From JBLHLB01 sp047618505 (GTDB lineage: Bacteria > Planctomycetota > UBA1135 > GCA-002686595), in assembly GCA_047618505.1 (NCBI GenBank), contig JBLHLB010000041.1:1-18971 (forward strand): 18,971 nucleotides of DNA, read 5' to 3'. The position numbers and the translations under genes were made by a program. Of this stretch, positions 1 to 5,890 are shown piece after piece. The stretch's first letter is position 1, and every line of letters begins with the position of its first letter. The notes below the pieces were generated by a model. The model saw only the letters and a program-made list of their open reading frames with translations. It was not told the origin of the DNA and ran no database searches.

Positions 1-195
1 AGGGGATCCGAACTGCTCAACGACTTCGTCCATCGACATCCCCAAGTTGACACTCTGTTGCCCCGCACCGGCAAAGTTGAGATAGAGAGCTAAAAGTAGC
101 AGCAGAACAAGGGGAGCACAGAGACAGCCGACCATCAGCACAAATGGCCAGACCACACCCTTCTTGTCTTCGGCGCATTCCTTGCTGATGTCCAT
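1..195 (-). CDS. Partial cassette protein, membrane-anchored, BamE/SmpA-like start
   Basis: The first 65 residues of a minus-strand gene, cut by the left edge of the window. It starts with ATG at 195. The sequence runs from a short charged N-terminus (MDISKECAEDKK) into one hydrophobic span of about residues 15-42. It then reaches GMSMDEVVEQFGSP, which resembles the opening of the SmpA/OmlA (BamE) fold, where a Gly-Met-x-x-x-x-Val pattern precedes a Gly-x-Pro turn. The anchor looks like a transmembrane helix rather than a clear lipobox. The start lies just downstream of attC-1 in reading direction, as expected for a cassette gene. The family call rests on a 14-residue motif only. Confidence 0.6.
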   Translation of the reverse strand, partial: MDISKECAEDKKGVVWPFVLMVGCLCAPLVLLLLLALYLNFAGAGQQSVNLGMSMDEVVEQFGSP

Positions 196-209
196 GCTTA
201 ACCGAGCGC

Positions 210-273
210 GGCTAACGTCTCTTGCCAATCAACTGCGATGCGAAGCATCGCCTGCTCTATAGGCTAGTTAGAC
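210..273 (-). repeat. attC-1 recombination site
   Basis: Outer boxes are GGCTAAC (210-216, one mismatch to RYYYAAC) and GTTAGAC (267-273). The centre is a perfect seven-base stem, GCGATGC and GCATCGC, with a GAA loop, so the tip contains GCGAAGC (240-246). It is the 3' site of the cassette with the gene at 280-507. Its inner boxes depart from the array consensus. Confidence 0.85.
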
Positions 274-279
274 CGTAGC

Positions 280-507
280 CTACAGCACCCCGATGCCGCG
301 GAGGATACCAGCGAAGAAGTTGACCAGGAGAAGTAGGATCACCGCGGTCACGACCCACAGACCAACCAAGACCTGCTTCGTGTTTGCGTAATTGGTGGAC
401 CGGAACTCACTCAGATCACTGCGCCATCTGCCTAGCATCTCGCGGCACCAGAGGATTGCCAGCACCATGAGAACTGCATCGATGACCAGACCAAAAGATA
501 GGAACAT
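280..507 (-). CDS. Small two-span membrane protein (cassette gene)
   Basis: 75 residues, ATG at 507, only about 11 bases from attC-2. Two hydrophobic helices are visible, about residues 3-21 and 45-68. They are joined by a polar loop rich in Arg, Ser and Asn (GRWRSDLSEFRSTNYANTKQ). The stop lies 7 bases from attC-1, so the gene fills its cassette. I recognise no family or function. Its length, its spacing to both attC sites and its codon structure support a real gene. Confidence 0.7.
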   Translation of the reverse strand: MFLSFGLVIDAVLMVLAILWCREMLGRWRSDLSEFRSTNYANTKQVLVGLWVVTAVILLLLVNFFAGILRGIGVL

Positions 508-517
508 GGGAGTATCG

Positions 518-582
518 GTCTAACAGAATTGCCTTTCAGCAGACCGCGCGTAGCGCGGTCTGTCTGCAACGGCGAGTTAGAC
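518..582 (-). repeat. attC-2 recombination site
   Basis: Perfect outer boxes GTCTAAC (518-524) and GTTAGAC (576-582). A strong inner stem, CAGACCGCGC with GCGCGGTCTG, closes on a GTA loop, giving the tip GCGTAGC (548-554). The minus-strand copy of the right box supplies the TAA stop codon of the gene at 577-966. Confidence 0.92.
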
Positions 583-966
583 TTCTTTCCATGGGGTTCT
601 ACCGGATGCTGCGCACCACATGACGCCGTAGCTAATCAACGCCCCAGTCCAGTAGCAAGCCATATCCCAAGGGTCCCATACGCCTTCGATCTCTAAGAGA
701 GAGAAGAGAGTCCCGAACAAGATTGGCCAAACCCAATACAGCCGACTCGCTCCCAGCGCATTGGTAAGCCCCACAGTGAAGGGCACGGCGAATAGATCCG
801 AAAGATAGCCAAAAGCAACCAGGCTATCTATCAGGTCTCGTGCAACCAGGCGCTGACAAATTTCGTTGCCGACTACGATTACTGCGCTGACCGCTGCAAG
901 GAGTGCACCCGCCCGACGTGCGGAGACCTGTGTTCTCGCCGTTGGTCCTTGATTGGTTTTAATCAC
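577..966 (-). CDS. Small multi-pass membrane protein (cassette gene)
   Basis: 129 residues, read from GTG at 966 (no ATG is available near the attC). After a polar N-terminus there are about four hydrophobic stretches: residues 20-36, 50-70, 76-92 and 100-120. The C-terminal part has WDPWDMACYWTGALISYG. This resembles the Asp-x-x-Asp plus small-residue helix of VanZ/DUF2809-type small membrane proteins, but the likeness is only a pattern. The TAA stop lies inside the attC-2 core box. Function unknown. Confidence 0.72.
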   Translation of the reverse strand: MIKTNQGPTARTQVSARRAGALLAAVSAVIVVGNEICQRLVARDLIDSLVAFGYLSDLFAVPFTVGLTNALGASRLYWVWPILFGTLFSLLEIEGVWDPWDMACYWTGALISYGVMWCAASGRTPWKEV

Positions 967-996
967 TTCGTTTTGGTCGCCCAGTGAAGGCTGTAA

Positions 997-1059
997 GTCT
1001 AACGGATCGGATGGTCAACGGCGGCGCGAAGCGCCGTCCGTTGCAGCGGTTTTTTAGCC
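997..1059 (-). repeat. attC-3 recombination site with degenerate core
   Basis: Left box GTCTAAC (997-1003) is perfect. The inner stem closes with GGCGC and GCGCC around GAA, with GCGAAGC at 1026-1032. The right box reads TTTAGCC (1053-1059), so it differs from GTTRRRY at the first base and inside. The TAA stop of the gene at 1054-1398 overlaps this box. Confidence 0.85.
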
Positions 1060-1398
1060 GGTGAATCCTAGTTGTTCGAGCAGTTCGTTGCATGCCTTGA
1101 GAATGTCCGGTTCGTATCCTGCTACGGCCGTGGCGTAGCGTTCATCGGAGGCGGCGAGGGCATCCGCATTCCATAATGCCCTGGATTCAGGTGTAACGGG
1201 GAAGGGATCCGCCTCCGAGTCAACGAGCTCGAAAGTGTTGAAGCGAGGTTCCTCGCGAACTCCTTCCTCCATGGCAAGCGAGAGGACCCGCCTCACGCCG
1301 ACAACCATGTGGAGGCGTCCCTCGCGGAGTGCCAAGAGGGCGTCGATCATCAATAGGCGGTTGTTCTCCATCAGGCTAACTACTATTGGGAAGCGCAT
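1054..1398 (-). CDS. Hypothetical soluble protein, second gene of a two-gene cassette
   Basis: 114 residues from ATG at 1398. There are no convincing membrane spans or signal peptide. The sequence is acidic and mostly helical in appearance, with several Glu/Asp-rich segments (residues 44-65 and 80-112). The family is not recognised. It starts only 15 bases after the gene at 1414-1758 and no attC separates them, so the two are probably co-transcribed and move together. The stop falls in the degenerate right box of attC-3. Confidence 0.7.
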   Translation of the reverse strand: MRFPIVVSLMENNRLLMIDALLALREGRLHMVVGVRRVLSLAMEEGVREEPRFNTFELVDSEADPFPVTPESRALWNADALAASDERYATAVAGYEPDILKACNELLEQLGFTG

Positions 1399-1413
1399 TT
1401 AGGGCATGCCTGA

Positions 1414-1758
1414 CTAGACGCCTAGCACCCAGGATTCAAGGAAATCAAAAACCCAACCTTGTCCCAGGATAACGCTCATTAACGGGAATGCAAAGAAGGA
1501 CAGGATTGGATAGAACGCAACTAGAAGAATATCTCGGAGCATGCATCTGGAGATCACTATGACGAGCACCGGAATCCAAAGCAGATGAGCGACAACCCAG
1601 ACTGCTACCAATAAGCGGAACTGTCTGACACTTAAATCGAACCTCCCCCAGCTAAGAACGGCGATGAGGATAGGCGGCAATATCCAACAAAACAGAAGCA
1701 AAGCATGCCATTTGAATTGCAAATGTTCGCTCGGCCGTTCTTTAACTATGCCAATCAT
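1414..1758 (-). CDS. Small three-span membrane protein, first gene of a two-gene cassette
   Basis: 114 residues from ATG at 1758, about 11 bases from attC-4. A short polar head (MIGIVKERPSEHLQF) is followed by three hydrophobic segments: about residues 18-38, 48-70 and 76-98. It ends in a hydrophobic tail. No family recognised. The gene at 1054-1398 follows after 15 bases in the same cassette, suggesting a membrane and soluble partner pair, but nothing shows a joint function. Confidence 0.7.
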   Translation of the reverse strand: MIGIVKERPSEHLQFKWHALLLFCWILPPILIAVLSWGRFDLSVRQFRLLVAVWVVAHLLWIPVLVIVISRCMLRDILLVAFYPILSFFAFPLMSVILGQGWVFDFLESWVLGV

Positions 1759-1768
1759 GGATTAGTCT

Positions 1769-1832
1769 TCCCAACACTGTGGCCGATCAGCGGCCGGCGG
1801 AACACCGGTCCGACTGCATCGGTTTGTTGGCG
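1769..1832 (-). repeat. attC-4 recombination site
   Basis: Outer boxes are TCCCAAC (1769-1775) and GTTGGCG (1826-1832), both imperfect. The inner boxes fit the array well: GGCCGATCAGCGG on the left and CGACTGCATCGG on the right. The stem GCCGG with CCGGT closes on a 7-base loop. It is followed after only 28 bases by attC-5, so its own cassette carries no gene. Confidence 0.85.
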
Positions 1833-1860
1833 AGCATCATTGTACGCTAGAGAGTTCGCT

Positions 1861-1938
1861 CTTGAACGATGGGTGTGTTCGCTGACGAAACAGTAGGGAA
1901 CAGCGCCGTCTTCGCAGGCGATCACACCGTGTTTTAGC
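1861..1938 (-). repeat. attC-5, divergent longer attC site
   Basis: A 78-bp site with degenerate ends, CTTGAAC (1861-1867) and GTTTTAGC (1931-1938). The arms still pair: GGTGTG with CACACC, TCGCTG with CAGGCGA (one spare G in the right arm, the same side as the other sites), and CGAA with TTCG. The right arm CACCGTGTT matches attC-9 almost exactly. The TAA stop of the gene at 1934-2305 overlaps the right core, as at attC-2 and attC-3. Confidence 0.65.
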
Positions 1939-2305
1939 CCGTTGAGTAGCGCCAGGCCCCATGGTCCGAGTCGTAGTACATCATGCCGCCGAAGAATCGG
2001 TGGCTCGAGTACTGAACGCGGTACTTCTCCCTGTCCTGAGAGACTTCGTACCACCTCTCGGTAGCAAAGCGATCGGGCACGATCTCGCCTTCCACAAGGA
2101 CGGCATCCCCTGAATCGGGGAAACGACCGTTTTCCTCTGCAAACCTCTCCAGTCGAGGGATCATCCGATCGCAGAAGGCACGTGCATCTCGGTCTGGCAG
2201 TACACGCGCTCCCCACCAAAAGGCAAATGGGGCGACGAAGAGAAGAATCCAAAGGACAGGCCGAGCCTTCTCGCGAGTCTTGCTCTTTGGAGGTACGTCT
2301 ATCAC
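1934..2305 (-). CDS. Small single-span anchored protein (cassette gene)
   Basis: 123 residues. The start is placed at GTG 2305 because a perfect AAGGAG lies seven bases upstream; a GTG at 2323 would leave that site inside the gene. A basic N-terminus (VIDVPPKSKTREKARP) precedes one hydrophobic span, about residues 18-34 (VLWILLFVAPFAFWWGA). The rest is polar and extracytoplasmic-looking and ends in an aromatic segment (FFGGMMYYDSDHGAWRYSTG). No family recognised. Its first codon overlaps the TGA of the upstream cassette's gene (GTGA), so the two are probably translationally coupled. Confidence 0.72.
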   Translation of the reverse strand: MIDVPPKSKTREKARPVLWILLFVAPFAFWWGARVLPDRDARAFCDRMIPRLERFAEENGRFPDSGDAVLVEGEIVPDRFATERWYEVSQDREKYRVQYSSHRFFGGMMYYDSDHGAWRYSTG

Positions 2306-2949
2306 CTTCTCGCTCCTTGGCACCTGGTCACGCCAACGCTGTCCGATCTGCGGTCGTCCGAAGGCCGATCCGCTGGATCGAGGTGTTGGACGTTTTCTTC
2401 AAGACTTAGGCCTGAGCCGATGCCTTCAATCAGAGCAATCATCAAGGATAGCTGAGAGGGCCCCGCGCCTGCATAGTCCGTAATCGACTTGGGATTCTGG
2501 GCGCCTGGTGGCCATAGTCGAAGGGTGTAGGAAAGGCCATCGTCGACGCCATCTCTGTGGTAGTTGTCCTCGAGTCTAAGTAGGCACAGGAACTCTGCCG
2601 CATGGCAAAGTCGACCGTAGTGGAATAGCGAAAGTGAGCCATGGTAAGACTTCCCCTCTTTTCGGTGGAAGACGGATCCGTCGCGGCCGAACCGCCAGAA
2701 CTCACCTTCTCCCCAAGTGCTTCCGCTTGCGAGAGAGATGGCATCAAAGGGCATGTCACTACGAATGCGTTCTGCTTCATTTGTGACATAACCATGAAGA
2801 GTGAATCTGTAACTCTCCGCCAGCGCTGCGCCGTCACTTCCAGCCCTGGGTACAGGCTCACCAGCAGGCTGATTAGTCAAGACTTCACGACCCGCGCATC
2901 CAGGAGTTACAACCAAAGCAGTTGCCAGGAGCAGTTCTAGAAGCTTCAT
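2302..2949 (-). CDS. Secreted or lipoprotein-like protein reading through attC-6
   Basis: 215 residues from ATG at 2949 (MKLLELLLATALVVTPGC). The signal peptide has a lipobox-like TPGC, weaker than the usual LAGC type. The mature part has no recognised family; it contains an aromatic and charged central region (FWRFGRDGSVFHRKEGKSYHG) that may form beta strands. About the last 30 residues (DPADRPSDDRRSDSVG and flanks) are encoded by attC-6 and the start of the next cassette. The frame has no stop in attC-6 and ends at TGA 2302-2304, overlapping the next gene's GTG. The tail is Arg/Asp-rich and unlike the body, which fits a recombination-made extension. Confidence 0.68.
   Translation of the reverse strand: MKLLELLLATALVVTPGCAGREVLTNQPAGEPVPRAGSDGAALAESYRFTLHGYVTNEAERIRSDMPFDAISLASGSTWGEGEFWRFGRDGSVFHRKEGKSYHGSLSLFHYGRLCHAAEFLCLLRLEDNYHRDGVDDGLSYTLRLWPPGAQNPKSITDYAGAGPSQLSLMIALIEGIGSGLSLEENVQHLDPADRPSDDRRSDSVGVTRCQGARR
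2313..2318 (-). promoter_or_regulatory. Strong Shine-Dalgarno site for the gene at 1934-2305
   Basis: AAGGAG on the minus strand, seven bases before GTG at 2305. It lies inside the last codons of the gene reading through attC-6, just after that attC. It decides the start of the downstream gene and creates a GTGA stop/start overlap. Confidence 0.75.
2331..2391 (-). repeat. attC-6 recombination site (translated)
   Basis: Right box GTTGGAC (2385-2391) is perfect; left box CGCCAAC (2331-2337) has two mismatches. The left flank matches attC-7 (GCTGTCCGATC, then GCGG). The inner arms pair as GATCTGCGG and CCGCTGGATC. In the minus-strand frame of the upstream gene it contains no stop codon and is read through completely. 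Confidence 0.87.
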
Positions 2950-2955
2950 TTGCAC

Positions 2956-3020
2956 GTCCAACGCTGTCCGATCAGCGGTGGAGCGCGAAGCGCGACATCC
3001 GCTGAATCGAGTGGTTGGAC
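2956..3020 (-). repeat. attC-7 recombination site
   Basis: Perfect outer boxes GTCCAAC (2956-2962) and GTTGGAC (3014-3020). The inner boxes CCGATCAGCGG and CCGCTGAATCG differ by one extra base on the right. The tip is GCGC, GAA, GCGC, with GCGAAGC at 2985-2991. Confidence 0.94.
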
Positions 3021-3024
3021 AGTT

Positions 3025-3258
3025 TCATGCAGACCGATCCAGACGCCTGACAGAGATCAAATCCCCATCCGAGACAGGCCGCACATCGGCATGAGTCAGT
3101 GTTAGGAGCGCTTCGGTCCTTCCAGATGCGCTAACGAATTCCACTTCGATGCCATCCGGTTCGTACACCTCGACAATCGTGCCAAGATCCCCCGTTCGAA
3201 GTCCTGCGGCTTCGATGTCGCGATCCAGGACGACTGTATCCAAGAGTTTGAAATTCAT
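3025..3258 (-). CDS. DUF4926 family protein (cassette pair with DUF6883)
   Basis: 77 residues from ATG at 3258. The sequence MNFKLLDTVVLDRDI, then GLRTGDLGTIVEVY, EPDGIEVEFV and TEALLTLTHADVRPV matches the DUF4926 pattern, a small all-beta domain with a Gly-Asp-x-Gly-Thr-Ile-Val core. Its ATG overlaps the TGA of the preceding DUF6883 gene (ATGA at 3258-3255). DUF6883 and DUF4926 genes are often neighbours, and a toxin-antitoxin-like or regulator-like role has been suspected; I cannot show it here. The stop lies 5 bases from attC-7. Confidence 0.85.
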   Translation of the reverse strand: MNFKLLDTVVLDRDIEAAGLRTGDLGTIVEVYEPDGIEVEFVSASGRTEALLTLTHADVRPVSDGDLISVRRLDRSA

Positions 3259-3596
3259 GAGTCCTTTCCAGGATATGCGGTAATGAGCCTGGGGGCGCTC
3301 TCGCCATGCCGCACAATCCACACCGATACGACATAGGCTGTGCGCCCTGAGGGCCCAGTTAGGGTACCACGAATCTCGTGTTTGAGGCCGTGCGGAGTCT
3401 CTTGCGACCTTGCAACGTCGTTTTCAAGGGCGTGTCGTCGTAGTTCGGTGGCAAAGGCTTCCCAATTGTCGCCCGAATATCCTAGAGCACCAAAAAAAGC
3501 AGCCTTGAACCGGCCGATAGGATGCGAGTTTGAGAGCAGGTAATCGCATACCTTGGCTTGGTCTACAACGGCGCTTCTTGTTCCAGGCAGCTTCAC
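3255..3596 (-). CDS. DUF6883 family protein (cassette pair with DUF4926)
   Basis: 113 residues if begun at GTG 3596, where the family's usual opening appears (M/VKLPGTRSAVVDQAKVCDYLL). The frame stays open back to TTG at 3677 inside attC-8, so a longer start is possible, but those residues look non-conserved. Family features seen are HPIGRFKAAFFGALGYS near residues 25-41, an HGLKHEIRGTLTGPSGRTA segment near 68-86, and the ending VVSVWIVRHGESAPRLITAYP. Biochemical function is unknown. The TGA overlaps the ATG of DUF4926 by four bases, which implies coupled translation and matched dosage. Confidence 0.82.
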   Translation of the reverse strand: MKLPGTRSAVVDQAKVCDYLLSNSHPIGRFKAAFFGALGYSGDNWEAFATELRRHALENDVARSQETPHGLKHEIRGTLTGPSGRTAYVVSVWIVRHGESAPRLITAYPGKDS

Positions 3597-3655
3597 TTCC
3601 CAATTGTCGCGAAAGCTACTACCGCAAACCAGGGCAAAGAGAGTTGTGGCTATCT

Positions 3656-3722
3656 GTCCAATGGACTTGCGGTTCAACGGCGGGCCGCATTGCGGTCCGC
3701 CCGCTGCAAGCGCTTGTTAGGC
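3656..3722 (-). repeat. attC-8 recombination site
   Basis: Right box GTTAGGC (3716-3722) is perfect; left box GTCCAAT (3656-3662) has a changed last base. The inner stem GGGCCGC with GCGGTCC closes on ATT. The inner boxes differ from the array consensus (TTCAACGGCGGG and CCCGCTGCAAGC), so this site probably came from another cassette lineage. Confidence 0.82.
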
Positions 3723-3775
3723 GGTTGCCCGTCAACCGGCAGAAGCCGTTGCTTGTCATGCGACATGCCAGGCTG

Positions 3776-4261
3776 TCAGTGCGAATGGTCGTCGGCGGTC
3801 CGGACCGGAGAACTGGCCGACTGGGTGTGCACTACTTTCCACGCGCTGTCCACCCATCGGAAGATGTACGTACCGTGGCCTTGGTTGTGGATGTCCCGCC
3901 CGTCGGGGGTGGTCAACTTTATTTCAGTGTCGACGACTGCCCAGGCGGAGGTCCCTTCGAAGTGGGCCTGGATGTTCGAGAATCCCAAGCGTAGGCCCAG
4001 CTCCGCTTCCGGCTCGACGTGATTCTCAACCAGATCCTTTAACCCCACATTCTCTCCGCCGCCCTCGAAGTACCGAGCCCCATCCCAATCCAGGAAGTGT
4101 GCGTAGAAGGGATCGCCGTGACCCTGCTCCCAACCCAGTCGGATATCCTCCAACACGGCCTCGAGAGCCGCCGGATCGGGACCAGGAGTGCCCAGTTCGA
4201 CGGTGGTACAACCGACCAGTGAAAGAGCCAGTGAGACTGCGGCTATGGAACGCATCGACAT
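3776..4261 (-). CDS. Lipoprotein with NTF2-like (DUF4440/SnoaL-type) domain
   Basis: 161 residues from ATG at 4261, chosen because GGAG lies eight bases upstream and the lipoprotein signal follows at once (MSMRSIAAVSLALSLVGC, lipid site Cys18). Upstream in-frame starts at 4324 and 4330 would bury the signal. The mature part has the NTF2-like order: a helix (DPAALEAVLEDIRLGWEQG), a central segment with FYAHFLDWDGARYFEGG, then strands ending VVDTEIKLTTPDGRDIHNQGHGTYIFRW and WKVVHTQSAS. These domains bind small molecules or act as enzymes; no catalytic set can be assigned. It is the only gene of its cassette, with about 50 bases before attC-8. Confidence 0.8.
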   Translation of the reverse strand: MSMRSIAAVSLALSLVGCTTVELGTPGPDPAALEAVLEDIRLGWEQGHGDPFYAHFLDWDGARYFEGGGENVGLKDLVENHVEPEAELGLRLGFSNIQAHFEGTSAWAVVDTEIKLTTPDGRDIHNQGHGTYIFRWVDSAWKVVHTQSASSPVRTADDHSH

Positions 4262-4330
4262 AGGGTTAACTCCGGGATCTTCAAGACGTGGTCGTTCGCG
4301 AGTCGGTGCTGTCCTCCTCGCCATCGGCAC

Positions 4331-4393
4331 GCCTAACGGTTGGGATGATCAGCGGTCGGGCGAAGCCCGATCCGTTGCATCACCGTGTTAGGC
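4331..4393 (-). repeat. attC-9 recombination site
   Basis: Perfect outer boxes GCCTAAC (4331-4337) and GTTAGGC (4387-4393). The inner boxes are GATCAGCGG and CCGTTGCATC with one spare base on the right. The tip TCGGGC, GAA, GCCCGA contains GCGAAGC (4360-4366). Confidence 0.95.
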
Positions 4394-4403
4394 TGCGCGA
4401 GTC

Positions 4404-5108
4404 TCATGCGCACACGAGAACCTGATCGCAGACAAATGCATGGCGTAGGTGAGGTAGGTGCTTCACAACTTCAGGCCCGTCGGAAACGCGCCCGCACGCA
4501 CTGACGACTAAGTGTTCCACATTTGGAGCGATCCTGGCGAGTTCGCTGATCGACTCTAGGTTGCGGCAACGATGGATCTCCAGTCTCTTCAACGCGGGGA
4601 GTTCGGGCAAGCCTTCCAGCGAGCGTGGATTGGCCCAGTTGATCTGCAACTCCGTCAAGTGCGACGGTAGTGCGAGACCTTCGAACGAGCGCTGCTTGGG
4701 ATTGAAATGCCATACGTGCAGCAATTGCAGGGCTTTCAGCGCGTCGAGATTGGTGTCCTTGGCAGTGTAGTGCCAGACCATCTCCTCAAGACTGCGAAGG
4801 CGATTGAAATCGATAGCTGGCCGCCTGGGATGAACGCCGAAGTGGCGAAGGTTCGTCAAAGCGTAAACGCCTGCCACATCCCGTAGACTGACATCCCAGA
4901 ACCAGATCTTTTCCAGATCGGGTATGAGATGAAGGAAGTCCAGGTCGTCGCCAGTGAATCCAAAACATGGGGCGCCGAATACTCCCGACGCACCGCGTGC
5001 AGCAAACTCGGCGACACACTCCTCGATGCGGTCCGACTCGATTCCCACCGACAGGCGGCCTGCAAGATCTGTATCGACGAGGAAGTCGTTGTCACGATGA
5101 ATGGTCAT
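4404..5108 (-). CDS. Leucine-rich-repeat protein (cassette gene)
   Basis: 234 residues from ATG at 5108, the largest cassette gene. No signal peptide, so probably cytoplasmic. After about 55 N-terminal residues there are about seven leucine-rich-type repeats, seen as L-x-x-L-x-x-L spacing: LDFLHLIPDLEKIWFWD, LTNLRHFGVH, LRSLEEMVWHY, LKALQLLHVWHF, LPSHLTELQINW, LPALKRLEIHRC and IAPNVEHLVVSAC. Such folds usually mediate protein binding. The partner is unknown. The ends lie 10-13 bases from attC-9 and attC-10, so it fills its cassette exactly. Confidence 0.85.
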   Translation of the reverse strand: MTIHRDNDFLVDTDLAGRLSVGIESDRIEECVAEFAARGASGVFGAPCFGFTGDDLDFLHLIPDLEKIWFWDVSLRDVAGVYALTNLRHFGVHPRRPAIDFNRLRSLEEMVWHYTAKDTNLDALKALQLLHVWHFNPKQRSFEGLALPSHLTELQINWANPRSLEGLPELPALKRLEIHRCRNLESISELARIAPNVEHLVVSACGRVSDGPEVVKHLPHLRHAFVCDQVLVCA

Positions 5109-5121
5109 GTGCTCCCTGTCT

Positions 5122-5187
5122 GCCTAACGAGATGTCCGATCAGAGGCGGCCGGTTGCCGGCCGTCCGTCTGCATCGAGTCGTTAGAC
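5122..5187 (-). repeat. attC-10 recombination site
   Basis: Perfect outer boxes GCCTAAC (5122-5128) and GTTAGAC (5181-5187). The inner boxes are GATCAGAGG and CCGTCTGCATC. The central stem GGCCGG with CCGGCC closes on TTG. Confidence 0.94.
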
Positions 5188-5251
5188 GTCCATCTCAAAG
5201 CCTGGGGCGTCGATCGGATGCCCATGGGCATGGCGTTTCTCCGTGCGCAGA

Positions 5252-5410
5252 TCACGCCAACAATAATAGTCCAAGAAGGACCCCACGAAGGAGGAGGAGA
5301 AGAACGATTGCAGGAATTGATGCTACGGCCCATTTCAGGGACAGAGTAACCATTCGTCCAAATGGAATGTCCATGTCGCATGTAACGACACGTTGATCTG
5401 TAGAATTCAT
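5252..5410 (-). CDS. 52-residue single-span membrane protein (cassette gene)
   Basis: A short frame from ATG at 5410 to TGA at 5252-5254, encoding 52 residues. A polar head (MNSTDQRVVTCDMDIPFG) leads to one long hydrophobic helix, about residues 25-52, containing WAVASIPAIVLLLLLRG. The pattern 'DMDIPFG, a Lys-Trp, then ASIPA' resembles small uncharacterised membrane proteins found in other bacteria, from memory only. A longer overlapping frame (5124-5465) reads through both flanking attC sites and looks spurious. The cassette has about 65 non-coding bases after the stop. Function unknown; no clear ribosome-binding site. Confidence 0.68.
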   Translation of the reverse strand: MNSTDQRVVTCDMDIPFGRMVTLSLKWAVASIPAIVLLLLLRGVLLGLLLLA

Positions 5411-5422
5411 GATGTTCTGTAC

Positions 5423-5488
5423 GTCTAACGAGATGGGTGATCAGCGGTGGAGGCGAAGCCGACATCCGTCTGCATCATCTTGTTGGAC
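5423..5488 (-). repeat. attC-11 recombination site
   Basis: Perfect outer boxes GTCTAAC (5423-5429) and GTTGGAC (5482-5488). The inner boxes are GGTGATCAGCGG and CCGTCTGCATCATC. The tip GGC, GAA, GCC contains GCGAAGC (5453-5459). Confidence 0.94.
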
Positions 5489-5527
5489 GGCGAGTATTCG
5501 GTTGCATTGTTCATGAGAAAGCACGCG

Positions 5528-5881
5528 TCAGGAGGCGAACCGGAACGCCACAAGATGCCATAGCAAGAGGAAAGCAGCGTGCAGCCCCCAGTGAACCTTG
5601 CCCCAATCGGTGAAGAGGATGAGTGCCGAGGACACCAACCAGAATACAGCGCCCGCAGTGACTGTAAGGATCTGCTCGTCAACGGTGGAATGCCACAGTG
5701 TATTGAGGGAAACAGCGATTGGCACCCCCGAGAACCCACACGTCATGATGATTGCATCTACGGGATGCAGGTTCCCTGTCATCAAGAAGAGGAAGCCGAG
5801 CGGCCAGGCAACGAGCAGGACCGCGAAGACGACGAGGACGAGTGCGGCGTCAGCGGATTTCCCTCTTGGTGTCCAAATCAT
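5528..5881 (-). CDS. Small multi-pass membrane protein (cassette gene)
   Basis: 117 residues from ATG at 5881; a TTG at 5896 inside attC-12 is an unlikely alternative. Four hydrophobic segments are visible: about residues 13-35, 43-62, 70-90 and 96-114. Conserved-looking polar residues in or near the spans include Asp47 and a His/Trp-rich C-terminal part (WGKVHWGLHAAFLLLWHL). No signal peptide cleavage site. Family not recognised. It lies between attC-11 and attC-12 with about 40 bases after its stop. Confidence 0.7.
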   Translation of the reverse strand: MIWTPRGKSADAALVLVVFAVLLVAWPLGFLFLMTGNLHPVDAIIMTCGFSGVPIAVSLNTLWHSTVDEQILTVTAGAVFWLVSSALILFTDWGKVHWGLHAAFLLLWHLVAFRFAS

Positions 5882-5890
5882 TTTCTGACC

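Noticed and set aside
1755..2252. 166-codon minus-strand frame
   Set aside because: It overlaps the better-supported gene at 1934-2305 in another frame and runs through attC-4 and attC-5; its peptide is Arg/Cys-rich and shows no family features.
5124..5465. 114-codon minus-strand frame across attC-10 and attC-11
   Set aside because: It reads through two complete attC sites and begins inside one; the 52-codon frame at 5252-5410 has a proper head and membrane helix.
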